Of a DNA stretch of 64,000 nt, positions 25,800 to 37,318 are shown piece by piece. Position 1 is the stretch's first letter. Every line of letters starts with the position of its first letter. A program made the position numbers and the translations under genes. The notes beneath the pieces are model-generated. The model ran no database searches. It saw only the letters and a list, made by a program, of their open reading frames with translations, and was not told the origin of the DNA. This DNA comes from Muscardinus avellanarius (taxonomy: Eukaryota > Chordata > Mammalia > Rodentia > Gliridae): positions 18,541,376 through 18,605,375 of the forward strand of contig OY726571.1 of NCBI GenBank assembly GCA_963383645.1. The letters run 5' to 3'.

Positions 25800-26762
25800 T
25801 TAGTTGTCTGTTGGATGGAAACTCTTGTTTCTCTGGTTCTGGTGAGTGTTACCTATTTCTTCTTTGTAGTTAATCTCTTTGAGTATTTTCTCTAGCGCTG
25901 GTTTTGAAGACATAAATTCCTTCAGTTTCTGTTTGTCATGGAAGCTTCTTATTTCTCCATCTAATTTGATAGAAAGTTTTGCTGGATAGGAAATTTTTGG
26001 CTGGAAGTTGTTTTCTTTCAGAGTTTGGAATATGTTACTCCAAGCCCTTCTGGCTCTCATGACTTGGTTTGGGAAGTCTGGAGTGATTCTAATTGGTTTG
26101 CCTCTGAATGTCACTTGGCCCTTTGTTTTTGTTGCCTTTAAGATTCTCTGCTTGGCTTCCACATTGGTCATTTTGACAATTATATGGCGTGGGGATCCTC
26201 TTCTCGGATCCTGTCTAAAGGGAGTTCTATAAGTTTCCTGGATCTGTGTATCAACCTCTTGCTCTATATTTGGAAAATTTTCTGCTATTACTTCCTTGAA
26301 GAGATTGTTGATCCCTTTGGTATCACTTTCTTTTCCCTCCTCTATTCCAATTATTCTTAGGTTAGCTCTCTTAAGATGGGCCCATATTTCTTCAATGTCA
26401 GATTCCTGCTGTTGGATATTTTTTTCTAGATTAGAAACTATGCATTCATTTTTGGATTGCTCATCTTCTAAGAGCGAGATTCTGTTCTCCATGTGGTCTA
26501 ATCGGTTGTTTGTGCTTTGAATTGAGGCCTTTACTTCATTAATTGCATCCTTTATCTCTTTTTGGCTCTCTCTGAGTTCTTTTCGAAGCACCTCTATTAT
26601 TTCTACAGTTATTTTCCTGATTTGATCTTCTAGAAATCTCTGATTTTCTGTTTTATCAGGTTCTGATGTTGTGGGGTTGTGCACATTCCTTACTTCAGTG
26701 TTATTCCTCTTTCCCATGATTTCGGAGGTTTGTGCCTTCTCTGGGTTCTTCCCTTGGGTCAC
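25800..26762 (-). CDS. Intact L1 ORF1 protein (320 aa) of half-L1 copy 2
   Basis: L1 ORF1p is an RNA-binding, trimer-forming nucleic-acid chaperone of the retrotransposition particle. The frame is complete, from MTQGKNPEKAQ to a natural end FHPTDN. Residues about 41-131 form the heptad coiled coil (RLDHMENRISLLEDEQSKN). About 135-228 is the RNA-recognition domain (ANLRIIGIEEGKE; SPRHIIVKMTN). About 235-298 is the C-terminal domain (RARRAWSNIFQTLKENNFQP, then ISYPAKLS). The length is close to the 338 aa of human ORF1p. It is followed directly by the inverted ORF2 segment instead of a sense ORF2. An open frame suggests fairly recent insertion; expression is unknown. Confidence 0.93.
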   Translation of the reverse strand: MTQGKNPEKAQTSEIMGKRNNTEVRNVHNPTTSEPDKTENQRFLEDQIRKITVEIIEVLRKELRESQKEIKDAINEVKASIQSTNNRLDHMENRISLLEDEQSKNECIVSNLEKNIQQQESDIEEIWAHLKRANLRIIGIEEGKESDTKGINNLFKEVIAENFPNIEQEVDTQIQETYRTPFRQDPRRGSPRHIIVKMTNVEAKQRILKATKTKGQVTFRGKPIRITPDFPNQVMRARRAWSNIFQTLKENNFQPKISYPAKLSIKLDGEIRSFHDKQKLKEFMSSKPALEKILKEINYKEEIGNTHQNQRNKSFHPTDN

Positions 26763-27469
26763 TATGGCTTCACTTAAGGTGCTCTGGATCTCGAGTCTGT
26801 ATTATCTCAGACCCTACTACTCCTTTACTGGGTTGTATCACAGAGTCTCCGACCCAGGGAGTCGATAGAGGCTGCTTTAAACTATGGGGGGTGCCAGGTT
26901 GCACGTTCTCCTATGGTGTGATATCTCTGCCACCACCACTCCCTCACTGGGTCAAGTCCCAGGAGGCACAATACTGCGATTTCTCCTCTGTGGCCCGCAA
27001 TTTGACTCACTGTTCTTGAGTACGTAGATGTAGCTTACTGGACTCGGTGAATTCACTGCTGCTGCCGCCGCCGCCGGTGGCAATATGGCGCCTCTGCCAC
27101 GCCCTCGGCCATGAGGCTGGCGTATTTTTTCTTCTCTGGTTTTGATTTCCACTCTGAATCCCTGCAGCGTGTGCTGAGCTCAGCCACTGAGAGCTTTAAA
27201 TGCTGTCTGCGCCGAAAGATCCCGCCTGGCTGTTCCGCATCGGCTCACCTTGGTTTGCTGTAGCCATCCGCTGAGTTCGCCGCTGCCGCCGGCAGTATGG
27301 CGCTGCTGCCGCGTCCTCGGGCGCGTGTGTCTCCTCTGTGGCCCTGAGCTCTGTTCTCAGTCCGCTTTCTCTCTGGAGCCTGGTGGTTTTTTTGTTTTTC
27401 TGGTGATGGTGTTTTCTGGCTATGAAAGGCGCTCTTTTTGTGGTAATGGAGATCGGTTGTTAGCGGGAC

Positions 27470-27511
27470 TCTTAAGCCCCGCTTTTCTCGGTCGCCATCT
27501 TCCCGGAAGTC
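27470..27511 (-). promoter_or_regulatory. YY1-like site and 5' hairpin of half-L1 copy 2
   Basis: Minus-strand AAGATGGC (27494-27501) lies 10 bases from the element start. The following 9-bp stem (AGCGGGGCT/AGCCCCGCT in the family) has one mismatch here, AGCGGGACT. Function is inferred from the equivalent human L1 site. Confidence 0.6.
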
Positions 27512-27529
27512 TGTCATCTATGTCCTTTA

Positions 27530-28404
27530 AAAGACTGTAAATTCCAATAGGGCATTGTCTTTGTCTCACATCTGTCTCCCGGGAGGACCCCATACATTTC
27601 TTTAGAGCAGGAATACAGTGACCAGATAATGCATATAAAGATTGAGGAAATGAAAAGGGAACTTGAATTAATACCCCCGATTGCTGAAAATGCCATTACA
27701 AATAATAGTGTCTAGCGTTCATGTAAAATCAACACCCACCACTGGGGAAGAGCAGTGATTACCGCTCTCTGATGGGAAACCAACCCAATCACTGATCATC
27801 CTTTCCAGACAGCCATTATTAAAATTTCACATACATTAGTACATTATAGCATGGATAGAAAAGTATTCTCTCCACCCAGAGTCTTCTGCTTTGCTGATAA
27901 TCTTATTATTACATTAGCACTGTCTGGATAAATGTGCTATTCATTTGATTACATAAAACAAACATCAGATCGAACTGCAGTCATATTGACTTCAGTGTCT
28001 GTGCTTTATAAAAAAAAAAAAACACAGGGAGGAGGCTTTCCATACAGATTTGCTGTGTAGCTGAACAGCTGTCATTCTTGGTTGGTCAAGCACATAATAT
28101 TTTAATGCTTCAGATATGACAGACTTCAGACTATCTGAGTTAGAATATATAAAAACATTCTGCTTTTTCCAGAGAGAGTTACTTTCTTGCATCTGATCTA
28201 AGTTAGCATCTCAGAGAAGAATCAAACCATGAAAAGAGAAAGGAATTAATAGTATATTGTGTTCAACCAACCTGATGAGAAATTTTTTCCCCAGGGAAAA
28301 TATAAATTAATGATAAGCAATAATAGACCTTGGGAATACTGGCCTCCTATGACTCAGTAATTCAAAACAGTCCTGCTGCTTCCCCAAACTTACATTTATT
28401 TATT
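27530..28404. other. Unassigned sequence
   Basis: No repeat or coding region is recognised. It is AT-rich and looks single-copy. Confidence 0.5.
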
Positions 28405-28611
28405 CTCCTTTTTTTGGCACTAGGGATGGAACCCAGAGGCATTCTACCTACAAGCTATACCCCTAACCTGATTTTATTTCTTATTTGAAAACAAGGTCTC
28501 ACTAGTTTACTGAAAGCCTCGCTAAGTGGCCAAGGCTGGTTCCAACCTGTGATCTTCCTGTCTCAGCCTCCCAAGTACTGGGATTACAAGCAGTATCACC
28601 ATGCCTGGCTT
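28405..28611 (-). mobile_element. B1-dID SINE, antisense (older)
   Basis: A diverged antisense dimer ending CACCATGCCTGGCT. Confidence 0.85.
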
Positions 28612-28615
28612 CCAA

Positions 28616-28618
<3 letters not shown>

Positions 28619-28679
<61 letters not shown>

Positions 28680-28880
28680 TTGTGGTACTGGGGTGGAACC
28701 CAGAGGCTTTCTACCTCCGGCCTATACTCCCAGACCCATTTTATATTTTATTTGGAAACAGGGTCTCACTAAGTTGCTGAGAGCCTCACTAAGTAGCTGA
28801 GGCTGGCTTCAAACCTGTGCCATCCTCCTGTCTCAGCCTCCCAAGCTCAGGGATTACAAGCGTGCGCCACCACACCCGGC
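28619..28880 (-). mobile_element. (TA)n and B1-dID SINE, antisense
   Basis: (TA)n at 28619-28662, a T-run, then a full antisense dimer. CCAACTAATAT on both sides (about 28612 and 28881) is the target-site duplication, so the (TA)n belongs to the tail. Confidence 0.88.
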
Positions 28881-28957
28881 CCCAACTAATATTTAAAAAT
28901 GCAAAATAGACTGAAAAAAAAGACTCTTCCAATTGTATCTTTCAATTCTTAGAATTT

Positions 28958-29800
28958 TTTTACTTTTTTTATTGGTGCATTGTAGTCATACATCTTAATG
29001 GGATAAAAGACTTGTGGAGACATACGTGCGCACATCACCCTATTAGCCCTTTCCCAATTCCCACCCCATTCCCTCCCCCTCCCTCCTTCCCATGATTGGC
29101 TTAGTGATTGACTTTGATATGTTTAAGTACCTCTTGTGCTCTAGAGGGTTTCCCTCTTCCCCGCTCCCATCCCCTCAGTTAGGCCGCCTTATTTGGTCCT
29201 CTATAGGATCTCCTTCTTCATCTAGAGTTCCTCCTCTTACACATTTCTCCCCAGCTTTCACGTATTAGGGAAAGTATCTGATTTCTTATTTTTTATAACC
29301 GACTAATCTCACTTAGCTTAATGTCCTCCAGTTCCAATAAATGCATGAAAAATGCTCAACATCTTTGGCAATCAGAGAGATGCAAATCAAAACTACCCTG
29401 AGATTTCACCTAACTCCAACTAGCATGGCAATCATTCAAAACACAAACAACAACAGATGCTGGTGAGGATGTGGAGAAGTGGGAACTCGAAAATACTGTT
29501 GGTGGGATTGCAAATTAGTGTAACCACTTAGGAAAACAGTATGGAGGATCCTCAGAAGAATGAGAATGAACTTACCATCTGATCTAGCAATACCACTTCT
29601 GGGTATCTACCCAAAGCAAAACTACCAAACTAATGCATTCACATCTACGTTCATAGCTGCAAAATTCACCATTGCCAAACTATGGAACCAGCCAAGATGT
29701 TCATCAACATATGAATGCATTACAAAACTGTGGCATATGTACACAATGGAATTTTACTCAGCCATAAAGAAAAACACAATTACATCATTTATTTACAGGG
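28958..29800 (-). mobile_element. Twin-primed (5'-inverted) L1
   Basis: 28958-29337 is an L1 3' end in antisense, beginning with poly T. 29338-29800 is an upstream ORF2 segment in sense (NAFTSTFIAAKFTIAKLWNQ; MEFYSAIKKNTITSF). CAATTCTTAGAATTT at 28943-28957 and 29801-29815 is an exact target-site duplication. Head-to-head halves within one duplication are the mark of twin priming. Confidence 0.93.
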
Positions 29801-30162
29801 CAATTCTTAGAATTTATATTAATGGGAAATACCCGTAATCTGGTCAATGGATCTTTCTGATACACAAATATAGGGTAATGAATTACAATTAAAACTTTAA
29901 AAGCATTTACAAATATTGACAATGTATTCCTCAAGCATACCTAAATGGTTTTGAAAGCTGGTGAATGGAGTTGTTGATAGATACAAGATCTTACTTTGGT
30001 TTCTTTGATTTTTATTTTTAGTTTTATTTGCTGTCTTATTATATTATCTTATTCTGGGCATATCATGATGGCTGAGCTACAATTAAAGTCAGGAGGAGCT
30101 TTAAAGTAGGAGGCACACATGTATAAAGATCTCGGTTCTTCCTTTTAATCACTGTGATCCTG

Positions 30163-30350
30163 CCAGGCGTGGTGGTGCACGCTTGTGATCCCCGCTCTTG
30201 GGAGGCTGAGACAGGAGGATCGCACAGTTTCAAAGCCAACCTCAGCTACTTAGTGAAACCCTGTTTCCAGTAAAATATAAAATAGGTCTGGGAGTATAGC
30301 CTGGAGGAAGAAAGCTCTGGGTTCCAACCCCAGTACCAGCAAAAAATAAA
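30163..30350 (+). mobile_element. B1-dID SINE, sense
   Basis: Dimer with a shortened centre; the B1 half starts GCCAGGCGTGGTGGTGCACG and the ID half ends GGGTTCCAACCCCAGTACC. Confidence 0.88.
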
Positions 30351-32464
30351 AAATAAAAGTAAATAATTGTGATCCTGGGGAAATTACTTAACCACTCCAA
30401 GCCTCAATTTTCTCATTTGTTAAAGGGAAGAACATATGTGGATGGAGATGTAAGCAAGGTGGCTAGCCAGGGGGACCACACATGCTTCCTTCCATGCAAC
30501 AGAGACCCAAAACAAGAAATAAACAACAGCCAGGTCACTGGAGTATTTGAATCAGCATCAGAATGCAGTAGGGATATGGTAGAGAATGCTGATCACAGAG
30601 TCTTTTAAAAAAAAAATAACTAAGCACACAGTGTCAACTGGTCCAACTCTCGAGATCACCCCCAACCCAAGAGGGACTTTGCTTGTCAGGGAAAGGATTA
30701 GTAGGAAGTCTCTGGAAGTCTCTATTATGTTACAAACATCTGAGGAATTTCCTGCAAGAGAACTGTTCAGCCTTTTCAGGATCTGAGCCAAGTTTGGAGA
30801 GATGTCAGTCTATGTTACTACACTGCCCTGGAGAAAGCTCTTCCTATGTCTTGCCCTTCCATACACAGGTTCTTGCTACATGGAGCCATCTTGAGACCCT
30901 GCCCTCCTGAGATCCTATGAAGCAGGGTGGGCAGCAGCTCCACTGACCCAGCCTACAGACCAGCCAGGAAGCCTTGCTGACCCTTCCAAGGCTGTGAGAA
31001 GACCTCCCTAAGCAGGACAAACCCCTGAAGTCCCAGAGTCACCCCTGCAGCCCTTAGACAATTAACAGGTGCCCCTGTCTGCATCCACAAGATGTGTGTG
31101 CTCAGACACTGACAGGCACACCACCCCACTTCCAAGGTGCCCTGCTGCACCCACTTGGGTCCACATAGGTGACCCTGGCCCAAGACACCTGACCACATTC
31201 TCTAGGAGCTAAGAACATAAACAGAATCATTATTCCTCTATGTAAACATAGTTATAGACTCTTAACTGGAAAGATACATGATGTGATAAATATTTTCTAC
31301 CCATGTTTCTTGGTCTAACTGGGCATCTCCAGTAGGAGAATATAGGGAATAAGATTTTCTCACGTTCTTTATGATTTTGCATTTACTGCTGGAGACAAAT
31401 AAGACCCTGGCACTTTCTGAGTCTGGAGAATGGAAAATCATTATAAACTTGGAATCCAAAAGTCTGAGTGTAGTCTTGCTTTTCTGCTTACAAACTGATG
31501 TTTACTTAGCTTCCATACACCTTAACTCTGCATTTCCAGAAATCTCCACTATCATTTTAAGTTACTTTTTCTTATTATTTATATTAAACAAATAATAATT
31601 CCTGCCACATGAAAATGAATATTAGGTGAGATAGTACTTGTCAACTCTTGATATCGAATAAAATAACCACTAACACTGGTAACTATGAATGTTAGCATGA
31701 ACTACATATAAAGTTCCCATCTACAGATGATAGTAAATGCACAAAACCACAAAACCCTGAAAATTTAATATTAAGCTATCACTTGATCAGTAATATTCCA
31801 CATGAAGTTATTCCTTCATCTCCTCTAGATTAAGAATGCCTTAGTGTTAACATAAACCTAGAATCTTTGCTACATAGACTAGAAAAGGCTCTGGCTACTT
31901 TCCTATCATCAGTGTATTAGAGGTGAAGAATAAAAAGTAAAACCAACCCCATCTTTGGGGCACCGAATACCAACCTTCTGCATCTGAGATTAATTCATGG
32001 TGTGAAATCCCATCACACATTCCATCATTGGGCTAAGATGGAAATTGAAGGGGCGCCTATAAAAATGGCCAGGGGAAGTAAAAGACAAGACAATGAATCC
32101 AAAAATCCACAGGAAATAATAGTGCCTGCTGTGAAAAATGCCAGAGGGAAAAACAAGACAACATGATTTTCTACTTAGCTAGAATCCAACTCTAAACCAA
32201 AGTGTGCCCAGAAAGAATAGAAACAGGTAAAAAAAAATGCATTATTTTACTCTCTTACTTTTTACAGAGCCTAAAAAAGATATAACCCTTAGCTATATAT
32301 TGTAACTGAGGTCCCCATAAACAAATAGTATTTCTCACTCCCATTCACTTTTTGTTCTGATCAGGATTTTTATGATACTTGTTCACCAGTTATAAGGAGT
32401 CTTCCAAGCTCCTTAGAAAGCCATACCCCAAAAACAGAGAAGGGCAACCAAAGTAGAGTCTTGG
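30351..32464. other. Unassigned, probably single-copy sequence
   Basis: About 2.1 kb without recognisable SINE, L1 or LTR. Short frames of 60-80 codons overlap on both strands and none resembles a known protein. If a conserved non-coding element or exon exists in the window, this is one of the likelier places, but nothing seen shows it. Confidence 0.5.
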
Positions 32465-32830
32465 ACAACATTCTCACTGCTCTAGTACAAAACATGGACC
32501 ACATGACTTAGAGAAAGAAAGATTTATTTGCTCACAGTTATGGAGATTTCAGAGTTCAATCTATGTCAGGCCGGGTCTGTGGATCTCAGGGCACAGTGGC
32601 AAGAGGCAGAGAGGAAGAGAGAAGGCTCTGTTCTCACATTATGAAGGCTGTAACCAGAGAACAAACCAGCAAGGGAATTCAAAGACAATAGCACAGTCTC
32701 TAAGGCCACACCCCAAGGACCCACCTTCTCCAGCTACTCCTCACCACCTATGTTACCACCCAGTAAACCCATCACAATAAGTTTATCTACTGTTGAGATT
32801 ACAACCTGTATGACTTCATTACATCAACTC
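32465..32830 (-). mobile_element. MaLR-type LTR, antisense
   Basis: AAAGATTTATTTGCTCACAG is the antisense of the common MaLR (MLT1/MST-like) LTR 3' region with its AATAAA. The rest, including CCACACCCCAAGGACCCACC, follows that plan. Ends are approximate. Confidence 0.6.
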
Positions 32831-33474
32831 TGATGATATATAATGAGCTCTTCAGAGCACATTGTATATCTGACCATAACGCATGATGTCTCAGTAAAGT
32901 ACAGAGATTTATCACTTGCTAAAGGCTGGGAAACATAGCATGTCTGAATTGTTTGGAAGAGTGAAGCTGTCCATATTTGCACCATAGCTTTGGGAACAAA
33001 AATTAACACATTGCTGATTCAGGCACAAAGTAAAAGGGATTAGAAGTGCAAGCCCCACGTGGAACTAAAATTGCCACAATGGGATGGCAATGGATTTCAA
33101 AGATGTTGGTTTACTATCATCTAGAAATTGCCCACAGAAAACAAATGCTCATCTCTGCATGAGAAAGGTGGACCAGGTCTGCCTTTCTTCTTGGGAATCC
33201 CGCAGGTAAGAGAAGGCTCCTCAGGTGGGTTCTCCTCCGCTGTGTCAGTCACGGACCTGAAATGCCTTCATTGCCAGCATACCGCATTCGACTTGATTTG
33301 CTGGGTGCCTGAAAGTCACACTTGTGTGTCTCTTTGCATCTTGTTAGTGAAATGGGGGTAATGATCCCAGCTGAGCCAGCATGATCCCCCAGTAAGTACC
33401 TCTGCAAGGACCTGAAGTCTCGCTGACAAATAGGTTAAACAGGATTAAGTGTTTTATTTTGTCATTTTTATTTT

Positions 33475-33556
33475 TCTGCAGTGCTGAAGATCCAACCCAC
33501 AACCTTGCTCACGCTAGACAAGTGCTCGACCACTCAACTACAAAACATCCCCAGTC
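33475..33556 (-). mobile_element. Monomeric ID element, antisense (decayed)
   Basis: CCTTGCTCACGCTAGACAAG, then a stretch ending CATCCCCAG, matches an antisense ID core. Confidence 0.6.
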
Positions 33557-33774
33557 TATAATTGATTATTTTATAGTGACATGATACTCATTACAAATGT
33601 TTTCAAAATTTTGGTAGATCCTTATTTTCTTTGTTTGTTCATTTGTACATTTCCTACCATTGAGAAGTACATCTACTGTTTGAAATATATTTTCTTCTCC
33701 TATGATTAACCATTACAAATTTTTGACTAGTTGTTTTAGAATTAGTCAAAATAATGGTTTCCTGTTGTTGTTAT

Positions 33775-34080
33775 TGTTGTCAAATATATATATATATATA
33801 TTGAATAAAACATGATATTTTGACATATATTGTTATATATATTATATGATGGCTTGACATATTCTATGTATATATATTCAATGATTAAATCAAGCTAATC
33901 AACATATCTATCACCTTGTAAAGTGATATGTTTTTATGGCATGAATACTTCAAATCTACTCTTTTAGTAATTTTCAAGTTATATATTACATTATTATCAA
34001 CTGTCATCATTATATTGTACAAAATAGATCTCCAGAATTTAATTTTCACCATTTTTCCCCTACTAAAAGACTAATATCCC
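33775..34080 (+). mobile_element. Ancient L1 (L1M-type) 3' UTR, sense
   Basis: GATTAAATCAAGCTAATCAA, then CATATCTATCACCTTGTA and TTTTAGTAATTTTCAAGTTA, is the characteristic 3' UTR of old mammalian L1M elements. It starts with an expanded TA tract. Confidence 0.75.
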
Positions 34081-34458
34081 TACAAAAAAGACTGTTGACA
34101 TCTGTGAGAAAAGACAGCTGGTCTAAGTGCCTTAATAAAAGAGTATTCTGTGTATGCAGCTGTGCATTGGTTGATATAATTATAGGAATATATACAATAA
34201 CAAAGTGATTATATATAGCTGAACATAGAGGTACTGAGAATAGTTCTAAGGCTGATAATTTTTGGAAAGATAAATTTATTTCATTTTAAATAGATAAAAT
34301 TATCCAGTTAACTGAAAACTCTTGGAAATAAGTTCTATCTCTAGGTTTTAATACCTGAGATATGCAGAGAGAATAAAGCAATCTCTCTTTTAGTATAGAA
34401 AATTTTGAAATTTTAAAGTGATATGGTTTGAATGTTTGTCATCTTCAGAATTCATGTT

Positions 34459-34674
34459 AGCCAGGCGTGGTGGAGCACACTTGTAACCCCAGTGCTTAGG
34501 AGGCTTAGACAAGAGAACCACAGGTTTACAGCCAGTTTCAGCTACTTAGTGAGGTACTCCATAACTTCGTGAGAACCTGTTTCAAAATAAAGAATAAAAA
34601 ATAAAACTGTGGTTATAGCTCAGAGGTAGAATGCCCCTGGGTTCAATCCCCAGTGCTGCAAAAAAAAAAAAAAA
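34459..34674 (+). mobile_element. B1-dID SINE, sense, in MaLR LTR
   Basis: Complete dimer; TTCATGTTAG on the left and CCATGTTG on the right suggest a target duplication. Confidence 0.9.
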
Positions 34675-34726
34675 TCCATGTTGAAATTTAATTACCATGG
34701 TAACAGTATTTACAGAAAGGACCAGA

Positions 34727-34915
34727 ACCAGGAATGGTGGGGCTATAATCCCAGTATTTAGTAGACTGAGACAGGAGAATCACACATTCAAAATCAGCCT
34801 CAGCAATTTAGCAAGACTCTTAGTAACCTAGTGAGACTATTTCAAAACAAAAAATAAATAAAAAGGATTGGGGATGCTGTTCAAAGGTAGAATGCCCTTA
34901 GGTTTAATTGAGGAG
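34727..34915 (+). mobile_element. B1-dID SINE, sense, in MaLR LTR
   Basis: A diverged dimer lying in the same LTR. Confidence 0.8.
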
Positions 34916-35184
34916 GGGGAAAAGAGGTGCCAGAAGTAATTCAGCCATGAGGCCTATAATAAAAAGGAGGGGTTGGCCTTCTTTTGTGATCTCCTGTTTT
35001 TCCCCTCTACCTCGTTATACCTCCCATTATCTAATGGTTCTGCAAGAAGGAAGGCCTGTACCTGATACTTCACCTTGAGACTGGTTTATACTTTTCAGCC
35101 TCCCAAACTATGAGCCAATAAATTTCTGTTCCTTATAAATCATACAGTATTCTGTCAGACCAGCACAAAATGAACTAGAACACT

Positions 35185-37177
35185 GAGCAATAAAAGTCCT
35201 GCCTCTCCTGGTATAAGAAAATATATTTGATTAGTAGCACACAACCGCATTCTGTTTAAAAGAAAACATATTATTGCTAACACAAGAACATTTACTTTAT
35301 AATTGTCTTCCATTTACAGTGCCAGGATTCCTGGAATCGTAACCATTTCCTCTAAGTTTATATAGATGCATTGTGAATATAATATTCAAAACAACATTTT
35401 ACTTTTAACCATGAAATCTCTAAGCGATTGTTGAGGCTCAGAGAAGTAAAGGAACATGCCAAGTCCTCTGACACCTAACCCAGGTCTTTGTCACTGGTTC
35501 CCAGTTGTTCTTATCCATCCTAACGATCCATGAAGAAAAATTCAAGGTAAGACTGGGAGAAAGACATATTTCCGAAAAGTTAAATTAAATGGACTTAGGC
35601 TTTGAAATAAGTTGAGATGAGGAACACTGCTATAAAATAAAAACATAAATGGGAGTAAAGATAGGCTGTGAGACAAAGGGGCCTTTAAACGTGATCTGCA
35701 AAGAAATGAAAACTATTGGAACCGGAGGCAAAGGAATGCCTTCGGAAGGGAAAGGAGAATGGGAGAACCTTTCAATTCTCTCTGCCAGAATGGTCCTACA
35801 TTGAATGACATCACAGTGGTTTCCCTCAAATTCTGTCATTTCAGTGAATTGCATGACATTGCTCATAGCATATTAATTCCCTTGGTAGACAAAGCGTGGA
35901 AAGTAAAAAAAAAAAACAAAGTGAGAGGTAAGCCATGCTTATTGTGGTTACTTCATATTTCAAAGGCAATGACTAAACTTAGAAAGTCTAAATGTTACCC
36001 TTCTTTGAAAGTTTGTGTCATCACGTGAATTAAATGTTCATGACAAGCAGGTCAAGAGAATTGAGAGAAGAGACCAAAAGAAGTCTTGACTTCAGAACCT
36101 CTCAGAACTCCAGAAACAGTGTCCCAAATGCACAAAAGAACTGGCCCTATTTTCTTCACCATTTGACACCGTCTAATTTCATTCTCCTTTGGGTGTTTCA
36201 GCTGTCTCGGGACCAGCTCGTAACAGGCAGGCATTGGAATTAGCTCAAAAGAAAAGGTATTCTGTCTAGAGGCCAAGGATTACCAAAAGAAAGCATCACA
36301 CTAGTAGCACATAAGGTCATTGGGTAGAGAAGAGCAATTGAAAATAAGGGTTTGCAAAGCAGACCTGAGTCAAACTGGGACTCTGCCTTTAACTAGCCAT
36401 ATATTGTTGGACAAGTTACCCATCTGGCCCAACACCTGGCTTTATCTTCCATAAAAATAGAGATAATGAACAAAGGTATTCAACAGAGTATTGTTTATCA
36501 TTGCAAAAGGTGATACCTAGTCAATTTTTATCAAGATAGAAATTGATATTTAAACTATGTGGTACAGAGTGAATAGTGCTCACAATTTATTAAGCAGAAA
36601 AGCATTGAAAAATGATATATTTAACATAATAACCAGGTTTTAAACCTACCAATATTTGTGTGAACATTTGTATAAATATAGGAAATTATCTAGTAGTTCA
36701 TGTATCAAACTGTGAATAGTTGTTGGTGCTAGGTGGTAGAATGTAGGCCCTTCATTTCCTATTTACATACCTATGTATTATGTGAACTTTGGGAAATAAA
36801 ATTTGAAAGCAGTGGTGTTAAAATAAAATCAAAGCTTAAAGTGGTATCATATAACATCCAACTCTCATTATTGTGCTCAAGATTAAATATAACACATAGA
36901 CAATAAATATAATATAGTCAAGAGAAATAAATTCTGGTATTCTATTGCAGAGCAGAGTTACTGTCGTTAACAAAAATGTATGGGATATTTCATAATAGAT
37001 AGAAGAGATGATTTTGAATGTTCTCACCACAAAAAATAATACAATTTTAGTGATGAACATGCAGTCATCCTGACTTGAGCCTTACACATGCACACAATAT
37101 ACTCAGAGCATCATGTTGTGCCCCAGAAACATGTATGGCTACCTGTCAATTAAATGAAAATGTTACTTTTTAAAGTG
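35185..37177. other. Unassigned, probably single-copy sequence
   Basis: About 2 kb with no recognised repeats. Overlapping 60-90 codon frames (35630-36276, 36836-37060) have no recognisable homology. Confidence 0.5.
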
Positions 37178-37318
37178 AAGATTATCCAGACATGGTAGCA
37201 CACACCTGTAATCCCAATACTTGGAAGGCTGAGACAGGAGGATCTCAAGATCAAGGCCAGCCCTAGAGACTCAGCAAGTTTCTGTCTCAAAATTAAAAAA
37301 TAAAAGAAACTTGATGTG
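37178..37318 (+). mobile_element. B1-dID SINE, sense, ID half lost
   Basis: A B1 half with an A-rich tail, followed directly by another SINE at 37312. Confidence 0.75.

Larger units (their letters stand above)
24752..27515 (-). mobile_element. Chimeric half-L1 element, copy 2 (best preserved)
   Basis: Minus strand: 5' UTR about 26763-27511, intact ORF1 25800-26762, an old L1 ORF2 piece in the opposite orientation at about 25120-25750, and a sense L1 3' end with its tail at 24752-24910. ATCTATGTCCTTTA at 24738-24751 and 27516-27529 is an exact target-site duplication. There is no ORF2 in coding orientation, so it is non-autonomous. It is a half-L1 (HAL1-like) plan with an extra inverted segment. 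The joints are the same as in copies 1, 3 and 4. Confidence 0.92.
34421..35184 (+). mobile_element. MaLR-type LTR, sense, split by two SINEs
   Basis: TGATATGGTTTGAATG opens the LTR at about 34421. Between the SINEs TCCATGTTGAAATTTAATTA continues it. It ends with CCAATAAATTTCTGTTCCTT, then CAGCACAAAATGAACTAGAA, the standard MaLR 3' end. Confidence 0.85.

Noticed and set aside
26008..26520. Plus-strand frames of 74 codons (MFSFRVWNML...) in the half-L1 copies
   Set aside because: They are antisense shadows of ORF1 and recur wherever ORF1 occurs.
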